Counted from the first letter of the stretch, positions 1 to 6,424 are shown. The stretch: DNA of 19,135 bases from Peptococcaceae bacterium (GCA_900756555.1 CAAEKP010000115.1:1-19135); one strand, 5' to 3'. A program made the numbers and translations. Notes: generated from the sequence alone by a model not told the origin.

Positions 1-234
1 AGCGTACCTTGCTGGTGCGCACTGGGCGTTTGGGTGGCCATGGGTGCTGTATTCTACTTCGTAGCTATGAAACGGTTCAGAGAAACCTCCCACGGTATGG
101 TTGGTTATCTGATTCTGGGCGATAAATCCGGCTTAACACCTGCCGAATTAGAAGCTGTTGAAGATTGCAGCCCAATTATCGACTGTGAAGTAGATATGCT
201 GGAACATGAAATGTTTGAAAAAGAACAAAAATAA
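1..234 (+). CDS. C-terminal fragment of a membrane transporter, possibly APC-type amino acid permease
   Basis: The reading frame is open from base 1 and stops at 232-234, so only about the last 77 residues are present. A hydrophobic segment (about residues 2-25, including GVWVAMGAVFYFVAM) is followed by a basic KRFRE and then a roughly 50-residue acidic hydrophilic tail rich in Asp and Glu. One last membrane helix plus a cytoplasmic tail fits the end of a multi-pass permease. The APC superfamily is my best guess from the general look of the tail, but no diagnostic motif is visible. The gene ends in a strong hairpin terminator just downstream. It reads toward the IolR-IolA divergon, so it could supply a substrate for that pathway, but this is inference only. 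Confidence 0.55.
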   Translation, partial: SVPCWCALGVWVAMGAVFYFVAMKRFRETSHGMVGYLILGDKSGLTPAELEAVEDCSPIIDCEVDMLEHEMFEKEQK

Positions 235-266
235 TTAACATGATTTTTTAGCAACATCTTTACACC

Positions 267-310
267 AAAACAGGCTGAAGGAACTTCCCTTCAGCCTGTT
301 TTTATTTTTC
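267..310. terminator. Bidirectional intrinsic terminator
   Basis: A perfect 11-bp stem (CAGGCTGAAGG at 271-281 with CCTTCAGCCTG at 288-298) has a 6-nt loop. It is flanked by A-runs on the left and T-runs on the right, so it can act on both strands. It ends the transporter gene on the plus strand and, about 50 nt past its stop, the iolR-like gene on the minus strand. Confidence 0.85.
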
Positions 311-355
311 TGTTTTCGTTTTTCCGTTTTCATGATTTCAGTCCTTCTGCCATAT

Positions 356-1138
356 CTATGTTAGTATGACTGTTACCTGCTGTTCATCAAAATATTGCTG
401 ATAAGCTTCCGTTGGCAACTGATCGGTAATCAAATAATCCATAGCGCCAATTTCGCCGTAACTCATCAATGCCGCATGGTCAAACTTTTCGTGGTCAGCC
501 AACAGGTAATGCAATTTGCTGTGCCGCAAAGCAACCTGTTTCACCTCAAATTCTTCAAATGTAGCATTGGTTAATTGCCGGGACAACGATAATCCCGTGC
601 AGCCCATAAAAGCTTTCACACAATTAAACTGCGCCAGCGCCACACAGGTGGCATGACCCACCAATGAAGCCGTGCGCCCCAAAACAACACCCGGCAGCGC
701 AATCGTGTGAATTTGCGGATAATTCACCAGCTCCGCAATAGCCGGAATACTATATGTAATTATCGTTACGTTTTTTTTCTCTGCCAGATAAGGAATCATT
801 TGCAGTGTTGTGCTGCCCGAATCCAGAAAAATAGTGTCCCCATGCTGCACAAACTCTGCCGCTTTACGCCCAATTTTTTGTTTTTCATTCAGGCATTCCC
901 GATTGCGCACCTGAAAATCCATCAGCTCTCTGGTTAAAGGAGTGCTGGCATCTTCGGTTCTCCCTGCTGCCACAACACCGCCATATACTTTTTTTACCGC
1001 ACCTTCCTGCACAAGCGCATCCAGATCGCGACGAATAGTATTCACAGAAACCTGAAATTCTTCGCAAAGCTGCTGGATGGATACAGAACCTTCTTTTTGT
1101 ATATATGCCGCTATGGCTTCTAAACGCTGCACACGCAT
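356..1138 (-). CDS. iolR: IolR-like DeoR-family transcriptional repressor
   Basis: This 260-residue protein has an N-terminal DeoR winged HTH (about residues 3-57, containing VSVNTIRRDLDAL and VKKVYGGV). A sugar-phosphate sensor domain follows, with the usual DSGSTT loop at 106-111. Several stretches closely resemble my recollection of Bacillus subtilis IolR, including KAFMGCTGLSLS followed by LTN, and YLLADHEKF. I chose the ATG at 1138 because AAGG lies 7-8 nt upstream; a GTG three codons earlier would leave no spacing. The gene diverges from the iolA-like gene exactly as iolR does from iolA in Bacillus, and tandem 11-mers of the IolR operator type lie between them. In Bacillus the inducer is 2-deoxy-5-keto-gluconate-6-phosphate; whether that holds here is unknown because no other iol genes are nearby. 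Family assignment is firm and the IolR identity likely. Confidence 0.8.
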   Translation of the reverse strand: MRVQRLEAIAAYIQKEGSVSIQQLCEEFQVSVNTIRRDLDALVQEGAVKKVYGGVVAAGRTEDASTPLTRELMDFQVRNRECLNEKQKIGRKAAEFVQHGDTIFLDSGSTTLQMIPYLAEKKNVTIITYSIPAIAELVNYPQIHTIALPGVVLGRTASLVGHATCVALAQFNCVKAFMGCTGLSLSRQLTNATFEEFEVKQVALRHSKLHYLLADHEKFDHAALMSYGEIGAMDYLITDQLPTEAYQQYFDEQQVTVILT

Positions 1139-1190
1139 AAAAATCACCTTTCTTCCCTGGTACTGTCTAACACTTTATCAATACATTATC

Positions 1191-1219
1191 ATTATACACA
1201 AGAAATAATCAAAAGTAAA
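1191..1219 (-). promoter_or_regulatory. Promoter of the iolR-like gene
   Basis: On the minus strand, TTTACT (1214-1219) and a consensus TATAAT (1191-1196) are separated by exactly 17 bp. The predicted start lies about 45 nt upstream of the ATG. The -35 box sits inside the tandem 11-mer operator repeats, which suggests autorepression. Confidence 0.7.
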
Positions 1220-1227
1220 TCAAAATA
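1206..1227. promoter_or_regulatory. Tandem 11-mer IolR-type operator between the divergent promoters
   Basis: Two head-to-tail 11-mers, TAATCAAAAGT (1206-1216) and AAATCAAAATA (1217-1227), match the B. subtilis IolR tandem-repeat consensus WRAYCAADARD, as I recall it, at 11 and 10 of 11 positions. The pair covers the -35 box of the iolR promoter and ends 2 bp from the -35 box of the iolA promoter, so one bound repressor could block both. Two weaker 11-mers (TTATCAATACA at 1175-1185 and TTATCATTATA at 1186-1196) continue the 11-bp spacing over the iolR -10 box. Confidence 0.6.
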
Positions 1228-1229
1228 TG

Positions 1230-1258
1230 TTGACAACCTACTCAGCACATGCTATGAT
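1230..1258 (+). promoter_or_regulatory. Strong sigma-A promoter of the iolA-like gene
   Basis: A perfect TTGACA (1230-1235) and TATGAT (1253-1258) are separated by 17 bp. The predicted start near 1265 gives a roughly 110-nt 5' leader. Within the leader, ATGATTTC (1302-1309) can pair with GAAATCAT (1335-1342), a weak hairpin of unknown use. Translation begins after a full AAGGAGGT ribosome binding site. Confidence 0.8.
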
Positions 1259-1375
1259 ACAACCATAAAGAATATCAATGCTATTTATATTCCACCGGAA
1301 GATGATTTCATTGATTTTTCTTATCAGTTTTGCGGAAATCATTACTATAACGTTATTTTCAAGGAGGTCATTTGT

Positions 1376-2839
1376 ATGAAAATTTTGAAAGATTACATCA
1401 ATGGTCAGTGGGTTGAAGGTAGTGGAGAATTTATTGATGTGTTTAATCCGTCTACCGGCGAAGTCATTGCTAAAGTTCCTATCACCACAACCGATAAGGT
1501 GGAAGAAGCCATTCAGGCTGCTGCGGAAGCATTCAAAACATGGAAAGATGTTCCGCTGCAAAAACGCATGGGATATCTGTTCAAGCTGCGTGACGCTTTA
1601 GTAAATCGGAAAGAAGAATTAGCCCAGTTAATTTCCACCGACCAGGCCAAACATATTGCCGATGCCCGCGCTGAAGTGGATCGCGGCATCCAGCTGACTG
1701 AAACTGCTTGTGGCCTGCCTCTGCTCTTGCGCGGCGATAAAATTGCCATCAACTCCTTTATGGATGGCGAAATTGTGCGCGAACCGCTGGGCGTTGTGGG
1801 TGGCTTGGCACCATTTAACTTCCCATCCTTAGTATTCGGCTGGTTTGTTCCTTTCGCGCTGGGCTGCGGCAACACCTTAGTATACAAAGCTTCCGAACAG
1901 TCACCTATGTTCATGCAGATTATCGCCGATATTCTGGACGAAATGGACTTGCCAAAAGGCGTATTCAATCTGGTGAACGGCAATCAGCCTGTGGTAGAAC
2001 ATATGCTGAACAGTGCCGACATTAAAGCAATGGCCTTTGTTGGCTCCACCAGAGTTGGTCAGATTGTAGCCGAAGGCTGCGCAAAAACCAACAAAAAAGC
2101 AATGGTACTGGCCGGCGCAAAAAATACCATGATTGTTGCCAAAGATGCTAACCTGAAAGGCTTTGCCGATAACTTCAAAAACGCCTGCTTTGGCGCAGCT
2201 GGTCAGCGCTGCATGGCTGCCGCTAACGTTTTAGTGGAAGAAGAAATTTATGATAAAGTAAAAGCCATCATGGTAGACGTGGCAAAAAGCGTTGCTGTGG
2301 GCGATGCCTGCGACGAAAATGTCTACATGGGGCCTGTTATCTCCCGCCAGTCAGTGGAACGCATCCACAATTATATCGATATCGGCTTAAAAGAAGGCTG
2401 CACCTTATTGCTGGACGGCAGAAATCCAGAACTGCCGGAAAAAAACAAAAACGGTTTCTTCATCGCTCCTACTATTTTAGAAGGCGTAACCAAAGATATG
2501 CGCGTAGCCAAAGAAGAAATCTTTGGGCCAGTTGTTACTTTAATCAAAGCAAAATCCTATCAGGAGGGCATTGATATTATCAACGATTCCGAATACGGCA
2601 ACGGCGGCTGTATCTTTACCGAAACCGCTATCATTGCTCAGGATTTCCTGCGGCACACCAACTCCGGTATGCTGGGTGTCAACGTAGGCGTGCCTGCGTC
2701 CATGCCGTATCTGCCATTTGGCGGCACCAAAGGCTCTCTGCTGGGCGGTCAGTATAAAGCACAGATCAGCGACTGCGTTGAATTTTTCACCAAGCGCAAA
2801 GCTGCCACCATCCGCTACTTTGGGCCAAACGAAGAATAA
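1376..2839 (+). CDS. iolA: CoA-acylating (methyl)malonate-semialdehyde dehydrogenase
   Basis: This 487-residue aldehyde dehydrogenase has the MmsA/IolA hallmarks. These are the PFNFP motif (146-150), the NAD-binding GSTRVG loop (223-228), GAKN at 247-250 where ordinary aldehyde dehydrogenases carry the ELGGK glutamate, and the catalytic Cys279 in GQRCMA. Loss of that general-base Glu is typical of the CoA-dependent subfamily, which converts malonate or methylmalonate semialdehyde to acetyl- or propionyl-CoA. The family's usual GKDSVxFYT stretch near the C-terminus reads instead as SDCVEFFT after a GGQYKAQ segment, so this is a divergent member and the substrate is less certain. The start is the ATG after AAGGAGGT. 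Divergent transcription from the IolR-like gene and a shared operator imply repression by it. It is monocistronic here: a terminator follows and the next gene is convergent. It could serve inositol, beta-alanine or valine breakdown. Confidence 0.85.
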   Translation: MKILKDYINGQWVEGSGEFIDVFNPSTGEVIAKVPITTTDKVEEAIQAAAEAFKTWKDVPLQKRMGYLFKLRDALVNRKEELAQLISTDQAKHIADARAEVDRGIQLTETACGLPLLLRGDKIAINSFMDGEIVREPLGVVGGLAPFNFPSLVFGWFVPFALGCGNTLVYKASEQSPMFMQIIADILDEMDLPKGVFNLVNGNQPVVEHMLNSADIKAMAFVGSTRVGQIVAEGCAKTNKKAMVLAGAKNTMIVAKDANLKGFADNFKNACFGAAGQRCMAAANVLVEEEIYDKVKAIMVDVAKSVAVGDACDENVYMGPVISRQSVERIHNYIDIGLKEGCTLLLDGRNPELPEKNKNGFFIAPTILEGVTKDMRVAKEEIFGPVVTLIKAKSYQEGIDIINDSEYGNGGCIFTETAIIAQDFLRHTNSGMLGVNVGVPASMPYLPFGGTKGSLLGGQYKAQISDCVEFFTKRKAATIRYFGPNEE

Positions 2840-2863
2840 TCCTATCTCCTCCTTCTCATAAAT

Positions 2864-2921
2864 AAAAAGGTGCCTCGCTTCCGGTGAGAATTTTATCTCC
2901 ACCAAAGCGATGGCCCTTTTT
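2864..2921. terminator. Bidirectional terminator between convergent genes
   Basis: A long imperfect hairpin has outer arms AAAAAGG, GCC and CGCTT (2864-2880) pairing with AAGCG, GGC and CCTTTTT (2904-2921), and inner arms GGTGAGA with TCTCCACC. Both ends carry A/T runs. It serves iolA on the plus strand and the Xre-type gene on the minus strand. Confidence 0.75.
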
Positions 2922-2928
2922 CATGCTT

Positions 2929-3378
2929 TCATTGTTCATCATTCCATACTTTTGCCAAAATATCTTTCAGCACCAGCATGGCATCTTCCGCACTGTAATG
3001 GTACTCTTTGATCAGTTGCTTTAGCAGCCCACGCAACGGCACTGCATAATCTTCTATGCGCACCTCTTGCTGATACGTTCCCAACACCGGATATTGTTTT
3101 GCCCACAGCGCAGTCCAATCTATCTCTTTCTGCTTTTCTGCACTGGTATTTTCTATCACACGCTCAATTTCTTTTATATCCACATCAAATGCTGTCAACT
3201 CATCCAGCGATACATGGTACAACTGTGCCAGCCGCCCAGATTGTTCAATGTCCGGCAAGGTTTCATTGGTTTCCCATTTGGAAATAGTTTGCCGACTCAC
3301 ACCTAATTTTTCAGCCACTGCCTCCTGCGACAATCCGCTGCTCTTTCTGGCACGAAATAAATGATCTCCTATTTGCAT
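2929..3378 (-). CDS. Xre-family helix-turn-helix regulator
   Basis: This 149-residue cytoplasmic protein begins with a classic HTH_3 (Cro/CI) domain at about residues 5-60, with the recognition region SRQTISKWETNETLPD. The rest (about 70-149) is a mostly helical, charged domain with no recognised motif and no membrane segment, unlike many HTH-plus-transmembrane relatives in Bacillota. The ATG follows a GGAGGG ribosome binding site at good spacing. It has its own promoter at 3425-3452 and shares a terminator with the convergent iolA gene. Targets are unknown. It may be autoregulated, or may control the kinase-CDF unit upstream of it on the same strand, but no operator could be assigned. The DNA-binding role is firm; the physiological role is not. 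Confidence 0.8.
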   Translation of the reverse strand: MQIGDHLFRARKSSGLSQEAVAEKLGVSRQTISKWETNETLPDIEQSGRLAQLYHVSLDELTAFDVDIKEIERVIENTSAEKQKEIDWTALWAKQYPVLGTYQQEVRIEDYAVPLRGLLKQLIKEYHYSAEDAMLVLKDILAKVWNDEQ

Positions 3379-3424
3379 AAACTACCCTCCTAAAGTACAA
3401 TGCACAACTATCCTGACCATTTCT

Positions 3425-3452
3425 ATTATACCGCACGCACCGCAAAAGTCTA
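3425..3452 (-). promoter_or_regulatory. Promoter of the Xre-type regulator
   Basis: On the minus strand TAGACT (3447-3452) and a perfect TATAAT (3425-3430) are separated by 16 bp. The start lies about 40 nt upstream of the ATG. This gives the regulator transcription independent of the CDF gene upstream. Confidence 0.6.
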
Positions 3453-3485
3453 TCTATAAAATACTGCACTTTTGCCCGTATTCTT

Positions 3486-3522
3486 AACATAACATGCTCC
3501 TGCAAAATAATGGACAACCCTG
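3486..3522 (+). repeat. 37-bp direct repeat, copy A
   Basis: This 37-bp stretch matches 5546-5582 in the same orientation at 35 of 37 positions; the differences are at 3495 and 3502. It contains AAAATAATGGACAACCCTG and lies just past the 3' end of the CDF gene. Copy B lies upstream of the promoter for the same transcription unit, so the pair brackets that unit. It does not continue into TauE/SafE-like coding sequence, so it is not simply a second copy of that gene. Confidence 0.85.
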
Positions 3523-3552
3523 GAAAAGTGCCTGTGAAAAGCATTGTCCATT
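3509..3552 (-). terminator. Weak candidate terminator downstream of the CDF gene
   Basis: AATGGACAA (3509-3517) and TTGTCCATT (3544-3552) form a perfect 9-bp inverted repeat with a long 26-nt loop. On the minus strand a short ATTATTTT tail follows. One arm lies inside the 37-bp repeat; the other does not, and copy B has no matching arm. It could end the kinase-CDF transcript, but the long loop makes it weak. Confidence 0.35.
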
Positions 3553-3599
3553 TAAAAAACCACGCAGGACAGATAGCCTTGATTGTTTCCTGAAATTTA

Positions 3600-4511
3600 T
3601 TATGCAGCATTTACATGAATCATAACGTGCTTTATGTTCGTGTACTCATGCTCCACATTCCGATGCACCTGTTCTGCAATGGCATGCGCCTCCCGCAAAA
3701 CAATATCGCCATTTACGCTGATTTCCAAATCCACATAAACTTTATTGCCAAACATTCTGGTGCGCAAGGAATCCACGCAAACAATATCCTTCTGTTTCTC
3801 CACGTATTGTCTCAGGCTTTCTTCAAACGCTTCTCCACAGGAAGTATCCAGCATCTTGGCTAATGCGTCTTTTAAGATATCATAAGCTACCTTCAAGATA
3901 AACAAGCAGATAATAACACTAGCCACAGAATCCAATACTGGAAATCCCATCATTGCGCCTGCAATCCCCAGCAAAGAGCCGATTGAAGAAAATGCATCCG
4001 ACCGATGATGCCACGCGTCCGCCATAAATGCTGCCGAATTTAAAATTTTAGCATAATGCCGCGTGTACCAGAACATGCCTTCCTTCACCGCAATTGACAC
4101 CACCGCCGCCACTAAGGCAATAGCGCCCGGCACCGTCAGATGGGCATAATCACCGGAAAAAATATTGGTGAGCCCCACCTTGCCAATGCCTAACCCTGTC
4201 GTCAGCAAAATCAGCCCCAACAGCAGTGATGCTACACATTCCAACCGCTCATGACCATAAGGATGGTTCTGGTCCGCTGACCGTTTGGATATCTTTACAC
4301 CCAGAAAGGCAATAAAGGTAGCAAACACATCCGACAGCGAGTGTACCGCGTCCGACACCATAGCACCGGAGTTTCCGGCAATCCCTGCAAAAAGCTTGAA
4401 CGCTGTCAATACAATATTCCCAAAAATACCTACAAAAGATACCTGCCGCAAGATGGCTTCTTCATTGCGGTGTGTTGCTTTATTTTTCTGATTGAGCTCT
4501 GCCTGACTCAT
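3600..4511 (-). CDS. Cation diffusion facilitator (CDF) metal efflux pump
   Basis: This 303-residue protein has the CDF fold: a six-helix membrane domain (about residues 22-220) and a C-terminal cytoplasmic metal-binding domain (about 225-303). Aligned by eye with E. coli YiiP, the transport-site ligands are H57 and D61 in TM2 (HSLSD) and H168 and D172 in TM5 (HHRSD). The HD/HD set is typical of zinc-selective ZnT-type members rather than manganese CDFs. The NHPYGH loop at 82-87 matches the YiiP second metal site. I chose the ATG at 4511 because GGAGG lies 8 nt upstream; an in-frame ATG five codons earlier overlaps that site and has no RBS of its own. It follows the kinase-like gene by about 60 nt, so it is probably cotranscribed under the same leader. 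Zinc, cobalt, iron or cadmium are possible substrates. Confidence 0.85.
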   Translation of the reverse strand: MSQAELNQKNKATHRNEEAILRQVSFVGIFGNIVLTAFKLFAGIAGNSGAMVSDAVHSLSDVFATFIAFLGVKISKRSADQNHPYGHERLECVASLLLGLILLTTGLGIGKVGLTNIFSGDYAHLTVPGAIALVAAVVSIAVKEGMFWYTRHYAKILNSAAFMADAWHHRSDAFSSIGSLLGIAGAMMGFPVLDSVASVIICLFILKVAYDILKDALAKMLDTSCGEAFEESLRQYVEKQKDIVCVDSLRTRMFGNKVYVDLEISVNGDIVLREAHAIAEQVHRNVEHEYTNIKHVMIHVNAA

Positions 4512-4570
4512 TGTGTTTTCCTCCATACTCTGCTTTGTTTCTATATTCTACGCACGTTTTCCGATAAACG

Positions 4571-5209
4571 TTAATCTTCCATTTCATAAATAGCCTGCAA
4601 CATGCCAACTACCTCATCTATCCGCAATAAACCTGTATTAGCAACTACGTGATACTGGTCTGCATTCCCCCAGCTTTGGTCTGTGTGCTGTTTATAGTAG
4701 CGTTTTCTCCGTTTATCTACCGCTTCCATAGATTTTCTGGCTTCCCCAACAGACAGCACACTTCTCTCTGCAATGCGCCGAATGCGTAACTCCTGATTTG
4801 CGTGAACAAACACCCTCAGCACATCCTGACGGTCACGCAGCACATAATCTGCACAGCGCCCCACAATTACGCAGGCGCCCATGTCAGCAGCCGCCAATAT
4901 AATCTGTTCCTGTTGTCCATATACAAGGTTCGGAAGATTTTCTGCCCCTTCATCAAAAAAGAAACGGTCATACTCCCGCTTAGACCGCAGTACATTTTCA
5001 CAATGCGCCATGTAAGCTGCTGTCATATCCGATATGGCGTTTTCATCTACACGAGCCACTTCTTTTTCTGTTAAATGCAGTTCCCCTGCCACCTTTAAAA
5101 TCAAGTTCTTGTCATAAAACGGAATCCGCAATGCCTTTGCCAACCGCTCGCCAATCTCGTGGCCGCCACTTCCAAATTCACGCCCAATCGTAATAATTTT
5201 CTTCTCCAT
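4571..5209 (-). CDS. Cytidylate-kinase-like P-loop protein
   Basis: This 212-residue protein matches the Cytidylate_kin2 family, a branch of P-loop NMP kinases distinct from housekeeping Cmk. The N-terminus reads ITIGREFGSGGHEIGERLA, with a P-loop variant at about 9-16, then the FYDKNLI segment. VIVGRCADYVLRD appears mid-protein, and an arginine-rich lid-like stretch (RRIAERSVLS, KRRKRYYKQHT) comes later. Substrate and role of this family are generally not established, so cytidylate activity should not be assumed. The chosen ATG follows GGAGGAG by 6 nt; in-frame upstream codons extend into the leader and look non-coding. It is the first gene of a unit with the CDF pump and is preceded by a promoter and an attenuator-like leader. 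Confidence 0.75.
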   Translation of the reverse strand: MEKKIITIGREFGSGGHEIGERLAKALRIPFYDKNLILKVAGELHLTEKEVARVDENAISDMTAAYMAHCENVLRSKREYDRFFFDEGAENLPNLVYGQQEQIILAAADMGACVIVGRCADYVLRDRQDVLRVFVHANQELRIRRIAERSVLSVGEARKSMEAVDKRRKRYYKQHTDQSWGNADQYHVVANTGLLRIDEVVGMLQAIYEMED

Positions 5210-5469
5210 GTTTTTCTCCTCCATTTTGATAAATGCCAAGCATACTGTCTGCATTCTGCATTGCCGATGACACAATCACAATTCTCCACCAAGGCAAAAA
5301 AAGCATAAAAAAACACACCCGTGGAAACATACAACTGTCCCACAGATGTGTATCGTCATCATCTGCTGTCGCTTTCTCAGCAACCCGGCCCCATGCTGAA
5401 TATGGTGCATCGCCTGCTCAGTTTGTACTGTTGATCGCACATTAAAAAATGTGTTGCAGTGCAAAGAGT
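5210..5469 (-). promoter_or_regulatory. Structured 5' leader with internal terminator (riboswitch or attenuator candidate)
   Basis: From the predicted start near 5469 to the kinase ATG there are about 260 nt with no plausible gene. Visible RNA structure in order: hairpin CACATT/AATGTG; then two mutually exclusive pairings, UUCAGCA with UGCUGAG versus GUUGCU with AGCGAC (about 5366-5400); then a strong terminator (5307-5351). The kinase RBS lies a further 90 nt on. Promoter, folded region, terminator, gene is the layout of transcription-attenuating riboswitches, or of a separate small RNA of about 160 nt. I could not match it to yybP-ykoY, NiCo, fluoride, TPP, c-di-GMP, ZTP, T-box or other classes I know. 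The CDF pump downstream makes a metal ligand an attractive guess only. Confidence 0.55.
5307..5351 (-). terminator. Intrinsic terminator inside the leader
   Basis: On the minus strand ACACATCTGTGG (5340-5351) pairs along its whole length with CCACGGGTGTGT (5313-5324), two pairs of the twelve being G-U. GACA/TGTT can extend the stem inward, and seven T residues follow. It lies about 100 nt upstream of the kinase start, so transcription must pass it to reach the kinase and CDF genes. Confidence 0.75.
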
Positions 5470-5475
5470 ACTTTA

Positions 5476-5504
5476 TTTATAGCATACACCCATATTCTTG
5501 TCAA
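5476..5504 (-). promoter_or_regulatory. Promoter of the kinase-CDF unit
   Basis: On the minus strand a perfect TTGACA (5499-5504) and TATAAA (5476-5481) are separated by 17 bp. No other gene start is near, so the transcript must begin with the long leader. Confidence 0.8.
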
Positions 5505-5545
5505 TAAAAGCCAGCATAAAATGCTCAAATTGTCAATTCACGTCC

Positions 5546-5582
5546 AACATAACACGCTCCTACAAAATAATGGACAACCCTG
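5546..5582 (+). repeat. 37-bp direct repeat, copy B
   Basis: Partner of 3486-3522, same orientation, 35/37 identical. Here the repeat spans the last codons (ending SIIL) and the stop codon of the TauE/SafE gene. In copy A the base at 3502 changes the equivalent TAG to CAG. The copies start 2060 bp apart and bracket the kinase-CDF promoter, leader and genes. Confidence 0.85.
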
Positions 5583-6276
5583 ACGCCACCAGCAACACAT
5601 ACGTCAGCTTCATAAACATCTCTTTACCAATCCGTTGGTGCAGCACATTTCCCAGATACACCGACACAATCAGCGGCAGAATGCAAAGTCCAATCAACAT
5701 TAAATTTTCTGCGTTCCAGAGCGCCACATCAAAATTCAACACAAAAAATGTTGGGTCCAGCACCGCCCAGGTAGCTGCAATGGTGGCGCGGAACTCGCTC
5801 TTATCCGTCAGCACCAGCGAAGCATACAGCACCAGTAGCGCTCCACCGGACACAAACATCCCATGGATAATCCCTGCAATAATCAGCACCGCAATGCAAG
5901 CCCACTGGGGCAGATGGGTAGTTTGCGGCAAAAACAAACGCTTCAGCGCAATCAGCACAATCACAACGCCGTAAGCCGGCAGCAAGAAATTCATCGGAAT
6001 AATCCGATACAGCACCGTACCTGCCGCCATGCCTGCCAGCATAATAAGCAGAATTTTTTTCAATTCTTTTTTGTTGGCGTACTTCCACTGCTGCACCGCG
6101 ATAAACACGCAGGACAAAATGGCGGTCACGTTTAAGATAAACCGCGCATCCTCCACGCCCAGCAGCAAAATAGATGCAGGCATAGCCAGCATAGTGCCCG
6201 CAAAACCGGTGACCGTCATAATCGTGTTGGATAAAAAGAAAATAATCAAAAATAAAATATGATTCCCTGTCAGCAT
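5560..6276 (-). CDS. TauE/SafE-family membrane permease
   Basis: This 238-residue, very hydrophobic protein has about seven to eight predicted helices and the TauE/SafE (DUF81) pattern: an N-terminal helix with TGFAGTMLAMP (about 23-33), a central basic loop KKELKK, and the second-half repeat GIIHGMFVSGGALLVLY. Family members export or import sulfite, sulfonates or other organic anions; the substrate here cannot be told. The ATG at 6276 follows a G-rich AGGGGGGAAGGG ribosome binding site; a TTG six codons upstream is less likely. It is slightly shorter than the usual 250-260 residues. Its final codons and stop lie in repeat copy B, so its 3' end may have been reset by the rearrangement that placed the kinase-CDF unit. 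No terminator is visible before the kinase promoter. Confidence 0.8.
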   Translation of the reverse strand: MLTGNHILFLIIFFLSNTIMTVTGFAGTMLAMPASILLLGVEDARFILNVTAILSCVFIAVQQWKYANKKELKKILLIMLAGMAAGTVLYRIIPMNFLLPAYGVVIVLIALKRLFLPQTTHLPQWACIAVLIIAGIIHGMFVSGGALLVLYASLVLTDKSEFRATIAATWAVLDPTFFVLNFDVALWNAENLMLIGLCILPLIVSVYLGNVLHQRIGKEMFMKLTYVLLVASGLSIIL

Positions 6277-6424
6277 ACCCTTCCCCCCTGGCAATATCTT
6301 CTTCTTTCCATTTTATCAGGCTTCAACAAAATTTGCATTAACAAATGGCAAAAATTTTTCTTTTTCTGAAAAATACCCCTATACTCCACTGCTGCTGTTT
6401 ACTCTGGCTACATAGAAAAAAATA

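Noticed and set aside
1238..1561. Minus-strand frame overlapping the iolA start
   Set aside because: It lies antisense to the iolA leader and its first codons, covering a consensus promoter and ribosome binding site that clearly serve iolA.
3311..3610. 99-codon minus-strand frame between the CDF and Xre-type genes, sharing GLSIIL with the TauE/SafE C-terminus
   Set aside because: The shared residues come only from the 37-bp repeat; the rest has no similarity, overlaps the Xre promoter and has no ribosome binding site.
5366..5400. GCCGGGUUGCUGAGA resembling parts of c-di-GMP-I or TPP riboswitches
   Set aside because: Only one short segment matches; the other conserved blocks of either class (GACGCAAAGCC for c-di-GMP-I, UGAACCUGAU for TPP) are absent.
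5350..5425. Leader resembling a fluoride (crcB) riboswitch: GGCGATG and GATGATGAC are present
   Set aside because: The pairing partner CCGCC/CGCC and the conserved spacing are missing, and the downstream genes are not fluoride exporters.
3486..5582. Interpretation of the 37-bp repeats as phage or ICE attachment sites
   Set aside because: There is no integrase, excisionase or tRNA in the bracketed segment; only the direct-repeat observation is kept.
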